A stretch of DNA of 64,000 bases from Siderastrea siderea. Its lineage: Eukaryota; Cnidaria; Anthozoa; Scleractinia; Rhizangiidae. The stretch spans positions 47,784,033 to 47,848,032 of the forward strand of contig OZ034967.1 in NCBI GenBank assembly GCA_964030785.1. The letters run 5' to 3'. A program made the translations under genes and the position numbers. Shown here piece after piece: positions 1-10,585 of this stretch. The notes under the pieces were generated by a model, which worked only from the letters and a program-made list of their open reading frames with translations, searched no databases and was not told where the DNA came from. Numbering within the stretch: position 1 is the first letter of the stretch; the number at the start of each line of letters is the position of its first letter.

Positions 1-1264
1 TTCACGCGCAGCGAGTGTATCTGTCCGGATTAAATTGCGGGTTTTCTCTGAGAGACTTAACAGGGCAACTAAGATGCCCATCGCTCCCCGTTTTCTTACG
101 CTATACCGCGGCTTCAAGATGGCAGCCGATAATCGTTCAGTTTAGCAGAAAAAAAACTGTTTAAACTATTCAAAATTTGGTTGGATTCAAACCATTTCTC
201 TGCTGCTTCTCTAATTTTACACTACCAAGATGTTAGTTTTTGCGAACTGCGTGGCCTTTTTAATGTGTGTATATCATGACATCTTGCATATATGTGAACA
301 CTGGTCGTTTTAATCAACCAAATATTCATTTAAACATAAATTGTGACCTATTGCACCGACTGTGAATAAGCGAAAGCCTGTACCTCGCTAGCATTTGGTA
401 AGGGGAGACTCGCCTCGATCCAAGAGCTTGGTTGTACTGAAGATTTTAAAAAGTTGAGATGCGTGATGCAAGTCTGGGAAGGCCAGCTTCATGTTGAGTC
501 TTCTGAAATATGCTTACCACGTATAAAACTTAAAATCCAGTCAAACACTTTAATGTAAACAGTCTCAGTCTTTTTTGTTGAAAACAATAAATGACAGAGT
601 GGAACAGAGAATGAAGCTGTGATAATAGAAAGTCTATGTATTGTTAAGAAGAACTCCACACAATGATGCAATAATAAGTTTAGTGAGATGCTCTTGTATC
701 CAAATATTTACCCATTTAGTTTCTCTTTTTTATAATAAGCTATGGCGTTTTCGCGCCAAAGACACTGACGCTAGCCTTATGGTATTTCCTGCCATCTTTT
801 CCGACGCGGTCACATTTTAAAACAACAGTATGAAACTAATTGAGATAGTCATATTCCCGAGTAATAAGCAAACATCAGAGCTTCTTTTCCTTTGCTTAAG
901 TTTCACATTTATGTAGATACCGATAATGAGCTTGTAGTGTTTTTCTGCCATAATTCTGGCGTATTCTTGAGTGTGTTTGCACACACTAAGCATGACTTCG
1001 AGCTGACTAATCGAAACAAAAGGTGTGGGGGGTTAATTAGCATTCATAAGTTGCTGTTTTTGGATGGTCTTCATCACGCTTTATCTGATCCCTTTACAAA
1101 CCCTTATAAGCTGAGTACACGTGTTATAATTGAAGCAGTACGAGACTTTGATCGGAACTGCAAAACAAAAGCCTTTTCCACCCCGCCCGCCTCGCAAAAA
1201 AACAAATAACAAATAAGCCTTCTCCACCCCTGTCAATTAACAAATCGTAATTCAATAATAGTTC
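1..1264. other. No gene seen; 5' flank of the Notch-like gene
   Basis: AT-rich sequence with only short random open frames on both strands. I see no exon with convincing composition, no RNA gene and no repeat structure. The regulatory region of the Notch-like gene, if it is transcribed from here, would lie in this stretch, but I cannot point to a promoter. No exons for EGF repeats, LNR repeats or a transmembrane segment were found here. Confidence 0.4.
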
Positions 1265-4200
1265 TTGATAATGATAATCCTAAGGAAAACAATGTCCAGT
1301 CTGAAAAGAAACCGGCTTTTTGTTGCACACATTGTTGCAATGGCTGATCAACTCGAAGTCTTGCGCAAAACGTTCGCACTGGAAAACGACCAGGGATACA
1401 GTACAACGGTTCCGACTTTCGACATTTTTGAAAGCTTTGAGCTTCCAGCAGAATCTCCTCGCCCTCCGTATCGAACATCACCGTATTTCCCAGAAATTCC
1501 CAGTGAAGCCAAACGAGTCAAACTGGACGAAAAACACGAAGAAGATTCGTCCAAGTGGACCTCCCTGCACCACCAGGAGACAGACGTAACCATTAGAAAC
1601 TGCACACTGGCTCTAGCCCCTCCTCAGCAAGGCAACAGAGAGAGGGAAGCTACGGCCAAATATGTTAATGCCAGAGGCCCTGGTGGAATGACCGCATTAC
1701 ATTTGGCGGCATGCCGCGGAACTTATGGTGATGGAAGTAGTCTTGATGATGACAGTGACGATAGCGGAGGCGCTATGGTGTCGGACTTGCTGTCTCTTGG
1801 AGCGAGCTATAATTTGAAGACTGATCTGGGAGAGACGGCATTGCATCTTGCTGCACGGTTCTCCAGAGCTGATGTAGTCAAGCATCTACTTGACTCCGGG
1901 GCTGTTGCTAATGCGAGGGACCGTCTCAACCGCACACCTCTGCACCTTGCCATTGGCGCTGATGCACAGGGTGTATTCCAGGTAAATAACAGCGATATTT
2001 TACAGTTGTAAGGCAGCAGTAAGTGGTCTCCTCCCTCATTTATCGTAAAAGAGTGAACCCTGTCTCTCCCAACAGTACCTTGCGTCAAAATTTTATGTAA
2101 AATGTAAAATGTTACAAAAAATGTCAATTAAACCTCCTTAGCAGTACTTTCGGAAGGTGTTCGTTTGGCTGGTCATATGTTCATTCACAGACTTCAATTT
2201 TGGTGTGTTGTTGTTTAATGATCCCTTTGCGTGACATGCACAAACACACACTTTGAGGCGTGCACACACTGCAGCTTTTGAACATGCGAGTAACATGTCC
2301 AGTACAACCTTTAAAGACCTTTGAAGCCCTGCTGTGCCAACTTAATACATACAATTTAAATTCAGATCGGTGTTAAATCAGTGTTTTAATCTTCTACATT
2401 AAGAGATTGCTCATGAACCGTGCGACGGACCTAGAGGCCAGAATGGACGACGGAACAACACTATTGATACTTGCCGCACGACACGATCTACTGGACTTGG
2501 TGCGTGATCTCATCAGGCGGGAGTCAAAGTAAACAGTGCCGATAATCAAGGTAGGTTTGGATGATTACATATACCTCTTTTATGACCCACCTTTCAACTA
2601 TGTCTTTTACGTTTTTCGTAATTCAAATCCGTGTTCCCTGCTTAAGCAAACTCAACTGTTGTTCCTTTGATTGCTAACAGGTAAAACAGCACTCCATTTG
2701 GCAGCCTGGGTCAATAGCTTGGAGGTGACGAAAGAGCTACTAAGAAACGATGCAAAAAAAGATGCTCTGTACGGAAAAGTAAGTCAGAGTTTGAGTTTGT
2801 GCTTTGTAGAACCAAATATCACTGGCAAGTTCGTTGAAGCAATTTTGAGAACAAATGTGCCAACCAGAGGAATGATTTGCTCAGAGAAAGCAATGAATTG
2901 ATCTACTGCTAGTTCGTTAGGGTGTTCCCTTAAAATTTAATGTCAGTATGCAAGGTGTTCACCACAAAGACCAATCTTCCCCGGAGGGACTCCCATATGA
3001 AAGAGACGGGATGCTCGAGACCACTCTGGGCGTGGCTTAGGCTTTATTTAACCCTTAAAAGAGACCATACTCCAATACAATATGATGGCATATATATACA
3101 CCTAATTGCAATATCGTTGTCATATAAAAATGGAAAAAGAAAAAAGCCAAATAGGAATAAATTAGGATGGCTAACTACATCCATGGAACTGCTCTGACGA
3201 ACGGCTAAAGCTGGAAAGGTCTTTTCGGTGACCAATTTAGCTTGTATCAACTTAGTTGATAGAAAATTAAAGTATTACGCTGTAGTACATAAATGCTTTG
3301 AGACTTATTAAAATCTGACAATGTAATTTGCATGGCTAATTAATTCCTAATTGGTTTTTTTCTTTATTCTTTTTTCATTTTTGTAAGACAACGTTATTGC
3401 AATTAGATGTATATATATATATATACATGTAGATACAAATATATCTACCTGGATTTTTGAAAAGGTGACTCCTGAAGATTTGCCCGTTTTAACCGAAACG
3501 ACACCAAGACCGAGGTTTGACGACTCCGAACAGCCTCGAAACCACACGGAAGGGAAAAGAGAAGGGAGGGGAGAGAGGGGAGAAGAAAAAGGACTCCTGG
3601 CACTCATTATCTTTATATTGGCTACTTTGGACAAAAAAGTGCTCGCGACACACCGGCTCAGACACCTCGACCGTGCGGTACTGCTTTCAAAAATCCGGGT
3701 AGATGTTGGCATGAAATGGCCTAAAATGGCCAACAGATGCTGTAAAGGCTCCTCATCAGCAGAAGTTCAGCCATTTTTCACCAGTGTTTCCTTGCAACAT
3801 CTACCTAGATTTTTGAAAAGGTGGCTCCTGGAGATTTGCTCGTTTTAACCGGAACGACACCAAAACCGAGGTTTGACGACTCCGACCAGCCTCGAAACCA
3901 CACGGAAGAGAAAAGGGAAGGGATTTTTTTTTACGCACAACCCTAAGCGATACCTTTATAGGTAAAAATATTGGCTTTCTATCCAGATCACCTAAGAGAG
4001 ACTAAAATCTTCAATTTATACCCCTAAACGAAACAACGAGCATCCCCATCATTTTCACATGGGAGTCCCCCCCCCCCCCCCCCCGGGCCGATCTTAATTT
4101 TGCTATTCTTTATTAGGGTCAAATGCCGCTGTTCCTGTGCTCTAGGGAAGGGAACACTCAAACAGTGTGCTGTCTCCTTGTGAACTTGGCAAACCACAAA

Positions 4201-4347
4201 CTCGCCGACAGCATGGGCACGACTCCAGAAGATATCGCCAGTCTGAGGCAGCATGACGATGTAGTACAATTGTTCACGGACTGGTCGCTGGGAAACAGTT
4301 CCTACTCCTACGTCACCTCCCGAGGGGCAAAAATCACCCTTAGCTAA
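1265..4347 (+). CDS. Notch intracellular-domain-like ankyrin-repeat gene, 4 exons, frameshifted in exon 2
   Basis: Exons are 1265-1981, 2404-2550, 2681-2778 and 4117-4347, all with GT/AG borders. Exon 1 encodes a pre-ankyrin linker with a Myc-type nuclear signal (AKRVKLD, about residues 82-88), then SSKWTSLHHQE and LALAPPQQG, which follow the linker of the Notch intracellular domain. Seven ankyrin repeats follow in Notch order: VNARGPGG, GETALHLAAR and NRTPLHLAIGADAQGVFQ in exon 1, NRATDLEARMDDGTT in exon 2, KTALHLAAW in exon 3, MPLFLCSREGN and TPEDIASLRQHDDVVQLF in exon 4. The protein ends 14-20 residues after the last repeat, so transactivation and PEST regions are missing, as are all extracellular parts. 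In Notch these repeats bind CSL and Mastermind; a soluble, stable ankyrin protein could compete or act constitutively (inference). Exon 2 is 147 nt but must be 148 nt to keep frame: a one-base loss near 2529 creates a TAA. The true start is uncertain (ATG at 1265, 1292 or 1340). Confidence 0.8.
2987..4068. mobile_element. Non-autonomous TIR element (~1.1 kb) inside intron 3 of the Notch-like gene
   Basis: The ends are inverted repeats of about 31 nt: 2987-3017 begins GGACTCCCATATGAAA and 4037-4068 ends with the complement, differing at a few positions. The outer flanks carry CCGG-rich runs, including a long C run at 4066-4084. No transposase-like frame lies inside. A second inverted pair lies within: 3090-3175 and 3340-3428, containing CCTAATTGCAATATCGTTGT and its near complement, with TA-rich tips. 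The superfamily is not assignable from the ends alone; no clear target duplication was found. Confidence 0.6.
3442..3923. repeat. Dispersed ~120-bp direct repeat pair in intron 3
   Basis: Copies at 3442-3566 and 3799-3923 share long blocks such as GACGACTCCGA, CAGCCTCGAAACCACACGGA and GAGGTTTGACGACTCCGA with roughly 90% identity by eye. A short inverted copy of the left edge (CAAAAATCCGGGTAGATGT) lies between them at about 3688-3706. This gives a repeat-inverted-repeat arrangement inside the element at 2987-4068. Confidence 0.6.
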
Positions 4348-5109
4348 CAAGTTTGGGCCCCTATCCAACAAGGAGCCCTTTTTACAGGCGATGAACCATA
4401 TTCAAAATTTTATAACGTTTGCTGCCATGGTAATATATTCTCACCAGGTAACGCCACAAAAAGCCAAACAGACCTAGATGCACTAAGATATGGGAGAATC
4501 GGCCCGAGGCTTTGCGAGTAGGTAGACCATGAGAAGCTATGTTCATCGCTGCGGGGAGGAGGGTGGGGCGAAATCTCGTAGCAAGGGCGAGACCTAAACT
4601 TTACTGGAACTGGCTGAATTAACAAGCAGGCTGCTCTTAAATGCAGGGATGAGGTCTGTGGGAATGTAGTGTAATCCCCTGGGCCATGCCGGGAATTTAA
4701 GGTAGTGCATGGCGGTTTATTTTGGCTTTTGTGCGTGTTTTCCCCTGTGAGAATAGTAATATATTCTCACCAGGTAACACCACACACAAAGCCAAACGGA
4801 CCTAGATGCACTAAGATATGGGAGAATCGGCCCTCGGCACCTACTCCCCATATAACCATGATTCATGGGAACCTACCTAAGGGGGGGGTGGGGTAACCTC
4901 CTCCCAAAACTCAGAACTCAAGCGTGGCAGCACAGGTAATGATAAACACCCATCAGGAAAAGTTCAAGCGAAATAAATCACCAAGAACCAGGAAACTTAT
5001 TCATAACTAAGTTTAATGTATAAAGTACATAATCTGACCTAAGCTGAAAAACAAAGGAACCGCGGAGATACAGGCGTAAAGAAAGATAATGTTCTTTGGT
5101 ACACCCTCT
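4348..5109. repeat. Gene-free stretch with an ~80-bp direct repeat pair
   Basis: Copies at 4430-4510 and 4756-4837 share TAATATATTCTCACCAGGTA, GACCTAGATGCACTAAGATA and TGGGAGAATCGGCC. No coding signal is seen. The remainder up to 5109 is the presumed 3' non-coding end of the minus-strand retroelement; I could not locate its terminal repeat. Confidence 0.55.
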
Positions 5110-5502
5110 CTACAGAACAACGGGTTTGAAAGCTGAAATGTCAATATGGGCCTTATAATTATGTATTACCTCTCCAGCCGTACCCTTAGAGACACAAGTG
5201 GTGAGAGCCGCTGCTGGGGAGCTAGGCTTAAGGGTTTCGGTCAGGTCATTGTAGAAATCGACCATGCGAGTGCTAGCCCAACCCACGTGTCTGGAAATGT
5301 CTTCCTTTCGAACTCCGAACAAAGTGAGAGTAATAGAACACCCTGCTCGAGAACTGTGCGGGGTTTCCCCATCATCTGCATTAATCTTCTGCAGGTAGAA
5401 TTTTAATCTATTATAGATGGCAGATTCGACAAAAGGTTGTTCAGCTACAGAATGGCCACGAGTAGTATGGAATAAGAAGCCCGATTGCAAATCTAATCCC
5501 AT
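5110..5502 (-). pseudogene. Tyrosine recombinase, C-terminal catalytic part
   Basis: The frame holds the second half of a tyrosine-recombinase catalytic domain: the H-x-x-R box (TPHSSRAGCSITLTLFGV), the downstream GW pair (SRHVGWAST) and the nucleophile tyrosine in MVDFYNDLTETL. These are box II and the active tyrosine of the YR family, which would resolve or integrate the circular cDNA of the element. The N-terminal half is at 7104-8160. The two halves are separated by the pogo/Tigger insertion at 5505-7101, which duplicated only TA, so the break is clean. Confidence 0.8.
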
Positions 5503-5504
5503 TA

Positions 5505-7101
5505 CCGTATTTACCCGTGTATAATGCGCGCCCGTGTATAATACGCACTTTAATTTTTGACCACTTTTTCTAAAAAAAAAAAGGTTTCACGACCAAGACC
5601 AAAGATTACTGGTAAACCTTCAATTTTATGTTTAATTAACTAGAACTGGAAACTCACTGAGACATTTACAACAATTTCTAACCATATGCTGCTTTACTGC
5701 TGGTACCGTACATACCAAGCGTACTTAATTTAAGACCTACGTACTTACAAGCTTTTCTTCTCAATAAAACGTTTTACAAATGTCCTTATACTTAAATTTA
5801 CAACTGATATTACTTAATTTAAATTACCGTAACAGCAATTGATAAACATGTAAAATGTTTTAACCTAGATATTTCTACTCACAGCACTACCAGTAGCTTT
5901 CATGCCAGAGTGTTTGCATTCAAAATGTTCAGTGTCTTTAAACGATAAAACCTTCAAAATCCGACTCCGAGTCCGATGCAAATAGGTTTTCGATGAAAGA
6001 ATCATCAAGTTCATCAGTTCATCTTGTGATCCGTCCAAATTATTTGTGATCCCACAGTTCAGGAAAGAGGCAGTGATCATTTCTGCTGGAATTTCATTCC
6101 ACGCCTGCGAAATCCACGAACAGATCAGTTCCTCTGAAGGCTTCTTTTGTCGTCCAGTTGCGGTAAATTCATGAATCCCATCAGCCATCCACTGCATCCA
6201 TTTTTTTCTCACTCCATCTTTAAACGGTTTGTTTAAAGATACATCGAGTGGTTGGAGAAGTGAAGTTAAACCGCCCGGAATAACAGCAAGATCAGTGTTC
6301 TCACGTTTGAACGACGCTTTCACAGGATCTGTCACGTGGGCTTCAAAAGCGTCAAAAACAAGCAGGCTTTTTCTCCTGCCCAGACCACCGAGCCGTGAAC
6401 GCCATGCTTTTTCGATCCAAACTTTCATCTGCTCTGAATCCATCCATCCTTTCTCCTGGGCTGACACCACAACTCCATGTTTGTTGTTGATCTTCGGAAT
6501 AGTTTTCCTCCTCAGTCGCACTAGGGATGGCAGAATGGAAAGACCGTTGTTCCTTTTCTCAGTAATCCACGCCAGCAGATCGACCTCCAACTCTGGCCAC
6601 GCAGCCTTCTTTCCACGGTTTGCCCGCTTCAGTCGAGGCATCTTCTCGAGGTTTTCTTTACTTTTCCGCCATAGCCTGACGTTACTCTCGGAAACACCGA
6701 ACTGACGCTCTGCAGCACGATTGCCGTTCTGCTCTGCGAACTGGATTATTCTTAACTTGTCGGACACAGTGTAACTGACGTTTCGTCGTGGTAAGTTTCG
6801 TTGCCATATCGAAGTTGTGATCGCTCGAGTGCTAATCTCAAATGTTGTTTTGCTTGAACAGCTGTTGCTTTGAATACTCGGTTTAATTTATTCACGGATC
6901 GAAATGGAAAACTTTTCATTGGTAGTTAATTTCACTGCGTTTATTAAAAACCAATTAACTTCAAACCTTTTGTTTTGTTTTCTCGTTTATCGTATGCTAA
7001 TGAGAACGTGACCAAACAATGGGATCCGTGTATAATACGCACTGCAAATTTGAAGGTCAACTTCACGGAAAAAAGTGCGCATTATACACGGGTAAATACG
7101 G
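5505..7101 (-). mobile_element. pogo/Tigger-type DNA transposon inserted in the recombinase gene
   Basis: The ends are inverted repeats beginning CCGTATTTACCCGTGTATAA (5505 inward) and the exact complement at 7077-7101. TA flanks both sides (5503-5504 and 7102-7103), the target duplication of the Tc1/mariner-pogo superfamily. The motif CCCGTGTATAATNCGC occurs a second time just inside each end, giving doubled terminal motifs. Length is 1,597 bp. The flanking sequence encodes the two halves of one recombinase, so the insertion postdates the retroelement. Confidence 0.9.
5865..6767 (-). pseudogene. pogo/Tigger-like transposase with internal deletion
   Basis: The 300-residue frame starts with a helix-turn-helix (residues 1-35, KLRIIQFAEQNGNRAAERQF and VSESNVRLWRK), then part of a CENP-B-type DNA-binding region (AAWPELEVDLLAWI). 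It jumps to the second half of the DDE domain: LLVFDAFEAHVTD has the second catalytic Asp and LLQPLDVSLNKPFK the third. The segment that normally holds the first Asp is missing, and the total is shorter than the usual ~450-550 residues, so the protein should be inactive. A full-length relative would excise and insert the element at TA. Confidence 0.8.
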
Positions 7102-7103
7102 TA

Positions 7104-8160
7104 AGCGGCACAGTGACAAATATTGCTCAAAATTCTTGACAGGACACAGGGCGTTGCTTTCATAGCGACGGACTGCAAAGACATTCTGAGCATCCCCCCT
7201 TAGGGTTTTCCCAAAGCCTTGCCTAAATAAAATCCCTGATTTGTTGGGAAAAAAGAGAACCTCTTTAAGCATTATCCTTCCAAAATCCGATGATTGATCC
7301 CCTGAGAAAAAATCCAAAGTGAAAAACACAATCTCTACTAAAGGTGTAAAGGTTCATAGGCAGGATACGTGGAATACTAAGTTGCACAGATATACACAGC
7401 TAGTTTTTCTAACTTATTGAGGAATATCGGGATGGCTTTCTTAGGGCGAGATCTAGCCTTAGCTTGTTCCTCCTTGATAGATTTGAGGTATTGTTTAATG
7501 AATGGGTGGGAAACTGGGTTCCCAATCCCAAGCCTATCGTCCCATTCGCCACCGAGCCCTGCATTTATGAAGATTGCCCGAAGCTTTCTGATCATACTTT
7601 CCTCAGTGCCAGCGGCTAACCGTGTAGGGCAAGGGCAAGAAGGTGTCTTATCGCTGTTACTTCTTGAGCAGTGCATCTGGTGGACCTTAGTTCTCCCTGC
7701 TCTGTCCTTCCAGACAAGGAATTTTAAAATATCTCCAGGGGTGGCTGACTGTAAGGTCTTGGGTGTAGGCAAAGATGCTAATACGGATAAAAGTTCGTGG
7801 TGAAGGGCAGACTTTTGTTTCTCATAGGGCTTACTAGATTTGTTCTTTGCCAGCTCCGAGAGCCGGCTATTGATGCTATTCAGATCAATAGCAGAGGGAT
7901 CCACAGGCTGAGCGGATACTTTCCTGAAGCCGCATCTTTGACAAAAGTTATAGGTCTCGAATTATATGTAGATCATCGCAGTGAAAGTGTTTCAACCTAA
8001 GCGGTTGAAAAGAAACACTTTCACTGCGATGATTTACATATAATTCTATCTTTATCCGCAGTTCAAATATATCAATTTCATATATTAATGTTCAGTTATA
8101 GGTCTCGTCATTCAAATATGCACAGTCCGGACAAGGTGTTGCAGGTCTCCAAATGCGAGG
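7104..8160 (-). pseudogene. Tyrosine recombinase, N-terminal part (zinc-ribbon start plus core-binding domain)
   Basis: The frame from 7904 downwards encodes a helical core-binding domain (LHHELLSVLASLPTPKTL, PGDILKFLVWKD, CSRSNSDKTPSCPCPTRL, ESMIRKLRAIFINAG). After a frameshift around 7330-7380 it gives the start of the catalytic domain (LDFFSGDQSSDFG, FRQGFGKTLRGDAQNVFAV, CPVKNFEQYLSL). Upstream of 7904 the same frame continues through FCQRCGF and, across the 7960-8107 insertion, PCPDCAYLNDE, which makes a C-x2-C plus C-x2-C zinc ribbon. In this family box I usually carries Arg in the GDR motif. Here it reads GDQ (codon at 7294-7296), so the catalytic Arg seems lost. Confidence 0.75.
7960..8095. 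mobile_element. 136-bp hairpin element with 12-bp flanking duplication
   Basis: TTATAGGTCTCG occurs at 7948-7959 and again at 8096-8107, exactly flanking the insert. The insert contains a strong inverted repeat: ATCGCAGTGAAAGTGTTTC and its complement around a short loop near 8000, extended outward by ATTATATGTA/TACATATAAT. Removing the insert and one duplicate restores the recombinase zinc-ribbon frame. A 12-bp duplication is more typical of target-primed (SINE/LINE-like) insertion than of cut-and-paste elements. I see no tRNA-like A/B boxes. Confidence 0.7.
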
Positions 8161-8217
8161 GCGTTGGATCTACGAAAAGGAAAAGGACACACTCTCAGTG
8201 AACGTAGAGCGGGCAAA

Positions 8218-9066
8218 TCACGACACATTGCAATTGACTCTAAACGCAAACAAATCCCACTGTAGGGGGCGCGGGACGAACAGGTTGTTTGGAGAAGGAA
8301 AAAGAAGCACGTCAAAATCTCCTCTGCTTCCCACCAGTATGCACGAACTAGCACGGGAGCGGAGAACTGGCCACCAAAAAGGAAGCAGACAGAGTTGTGG
8401 GACTATGATGGTGAAGCTGACGTGAGAGGTTTCCAAGAACGTGAGCAGGGGGCCCATCAATACAAAAGGAGGAAAAACGTAGGCATTTTCATCCTGCGGG
8501 TTAACCTGAGCAAACACGTTTACACCGGCGGAAAGCGGAGTCGGGTGAGGTGTAAAATGCTTCAGCAGATTTCCAGATGCTTCTTTCTGGGCATTGGAAT
8601 CGAGGGCCATCATGTCTAAAGTGTGGGGACCAAAAAAGCTGTCTACCTTTAACCAAGCGGACTTGGATAGCATACAGTCCTTATCAGAAAGCGTACGCTA
8701 TGGGAAGTCGGCTGGATTACCAGAGGAGGGGCTGAATTGGAATGATATGGTGGCGTTGGACTCCAGAAGTGTAGAGCTGAGGTCTTTGAGAACGTCATTA
8801 AGCTGGGAATTCTTTCCCCCTTGCTTTAGCCATGATTGCATGAAAGCCATGTTATCTGTGTGAACATTGAGGCGGCTATTAGTGATGCACGATTTACAGG
8901 CTTGGAGGGTCAAAAGCAGGGCGCAAGCTTCTCTGACAACTATTGGGTAGTGACGACAGCCATCTGACCAGTAATCGCGGATTAAGAACGGGGACTTGTC
9001 TGGCATTTGGAGAACTCCACCCCATGCAAAATCAGACACCTCGCTGAAAATTTTGACATAGTTCAT
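8218..9066 (-). pseudogene. RNase H domain and C-terminal extension of the retroelement polyprotein
   Basis: Downstream of the RT on the minus strand, the frame gives the DIRS-type RNase H: VSDFAWGGVLQ (first acidic site), PIVVREACALLLTL (Glu), NVHTDNMAFMQSW (third Asp) and FSPSSGNPADFP. After one stop at 8695-8697 it continues in frame with LDMMALDSNAQ, GVNVFAQVN, YVFPPFVLMGPLLTFL and PFWWPVL, the extension typical of this retroelement order. Upstream continuity with the RT is broken by the 276-bp insertion at 9058-9333. RNase H would remove the RNA template during reverse transcription. Confidence 0.8.
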
Positions 9067-9333
9067 AAAAGAATCTGGTTATCAAGCTCAGCTAAGTCCT
9101 TTGTTTTATGTTTTTGTTCCCGTTTTTAGCCTTGATGGTGCACAAACAACAATAGGTTTTGAATTTTGCGTGAGCAACTAACCAATAAGAGTGTCACTGT
9201 TATTCAGCCATAGTGTGTGAACGTAAAACAAAAGATTGTGCACTGTAGTGGTACTTTCAACATGAATTGCAGCACCTTTGTTAAGGCCTTTGAAACTTGC
9301 AAAGTTTCATAACCAGTCCCTTGAGTAACTATG
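9058..9333. mobile_element. 276-bp non-autonomous element with 8-bp target duplication
   Basis: ATTTTGAC is present at 9050-9057 and 9334-9341, flanking the insert directly. The insert ends in short inverted repeats (ATAGTT at the left, AACTAT near the right). On the minus strand the retroelement frame stops at the insert (RENHLIVKI) and resumes after it (VKIFSEVSDFAWGG), the shared VKI coming from the duplicated target. The 8-bp duplication would fit hAT-like or other 8-bp superfamilies, but the ends are too short to assign. Confidence 0.75.
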
Positions 9334-10557
9334 ATTTTGACGATTAAGTGGTTTTCGCGAGACCAAGAGAGGCAATCCTTCCAAGCGTCTAGAAAACGCC
9401 AGTGATCTAATTCCTTTCTGAGTGCGCCGGTGATCTTAATCAAACAGAATGATTGATGATTGTGCAGTAAATTTCCCAGGCATATAGCTGAGCTGAGGGT
9501 ACGGCAATGGAGAAGGACGTAACCTTTCCAGCGAAACGTTGGAGCGTTTTAATGGAAACCGAACGACTTGATGAAATGGATTCATGCAGATCTGCGAATT
9601 TCTTCTTCTTGACTTCCGGGATAAGGAAAGCACAAAGAGTCGAGTCCATGATCAATCCCAGAAACGTTATTAACTGTTGTGGAACCAGGCACGATTTGGA
9701 CAACCCGATAGAATAACCGAGGGATACCAGAACGGAAGCACAGATAAAAGTTGCAGCATCAGCATACTTGTAGTCAGACCCGCTTGTGACCGTTTTATTC
9801 GATTGGGGACGTGAAGCAAGCTGCCCAACATGCCTGTCGTCTATATATTGACTACAGGGGACACCTAACGACCAGACATAGCTGGTGGCAGCCATACCAA
9901 TAGTATGGTAAAGATACGTGCTTGCTTTCCAACCGAAAGGAATCGTATTAAATACGAAATACCACCCTTTCCATTCCAGGCCAAAATAGGTCCTACTAGT
10001 TGAACTTAATTTCACATGGTCGTACCTGCTCTTGTCATGCATGGTTGATTGGTAGTGGTTCTGTTCTACACAGCGGGGGAGATTGGAGATGTAATCAAGA
10101 GTGAGGGGGAGATCCCTAATCCAGAAGTTTAAAAATCGCTTGTCGTGGGAAAGTCTAGGCTTTGAAGGTTCAACAGTTAGAGGCATAACCAGGTGCGGGG
10201 GAAAACAAGGCCAACTTTTCCCCAGATCGATAAAGAGCCGTTTGCTAGGCATTTTAAAATGGTGTCACTAATGAAATCCTCGAAGCCTGAACATGATTTG
10301 TTGTTCGGGAATCTGGCGCTAGGGGGCAATGGCGAGTCATAATATGTTCCCTGGAAATCACCTTTGAAAGGGAGGAAGAATTCACAGACGTCCACTCCGA
10401 ACTTAAGATAGGACAAAATCTCGTCCCGTTTGGACTGACCTTGAAGAATTTCCTCCCAGCGCGGGAGGTGGTTATGAATTTCTCCTGCTGTTAAATCGTA
10501 TGGATCTCTAAATATCAGGTCACGCGCGGACACTTGAACCGTTAGCTGAGACACCAT
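9204..10557 (-). pseudogene. Reverse transcriptase of the tyrosine-recombinase retroelement
   Basis: The minus-strand frame has RT blocks in order: LTVEPSKPRLSHDKRFLNFW, an F-G-L-x-W-x-G-W-Y-F stretch, NTIPFGWKASTYLYH, the catalytic YIDD in CSQYIDDRHVG, and ITFLGLIMDSTLCAFLIP with KKKFADL. The upstream part (10177-10557: DLIFRDPYDLTAGEIHNHLP) lies in a second frame, with the shift near 10250. A further frame change near 9440 links to LRKELDHWRFLDAWKDCLSW, the connection to RNase H. It belongs to the same decayed element as the neighbouring RNase H and recombinase. Confidence 0.85.
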
Positions 10558-10585
10558 CTCGGGCGAGGGTAGTGGGGCCGCAACA

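Noticed and set aside
7417..7803. Plus-strand 128-residue frame
   Set aside because: Antisense of the recombinase core-binding domain.
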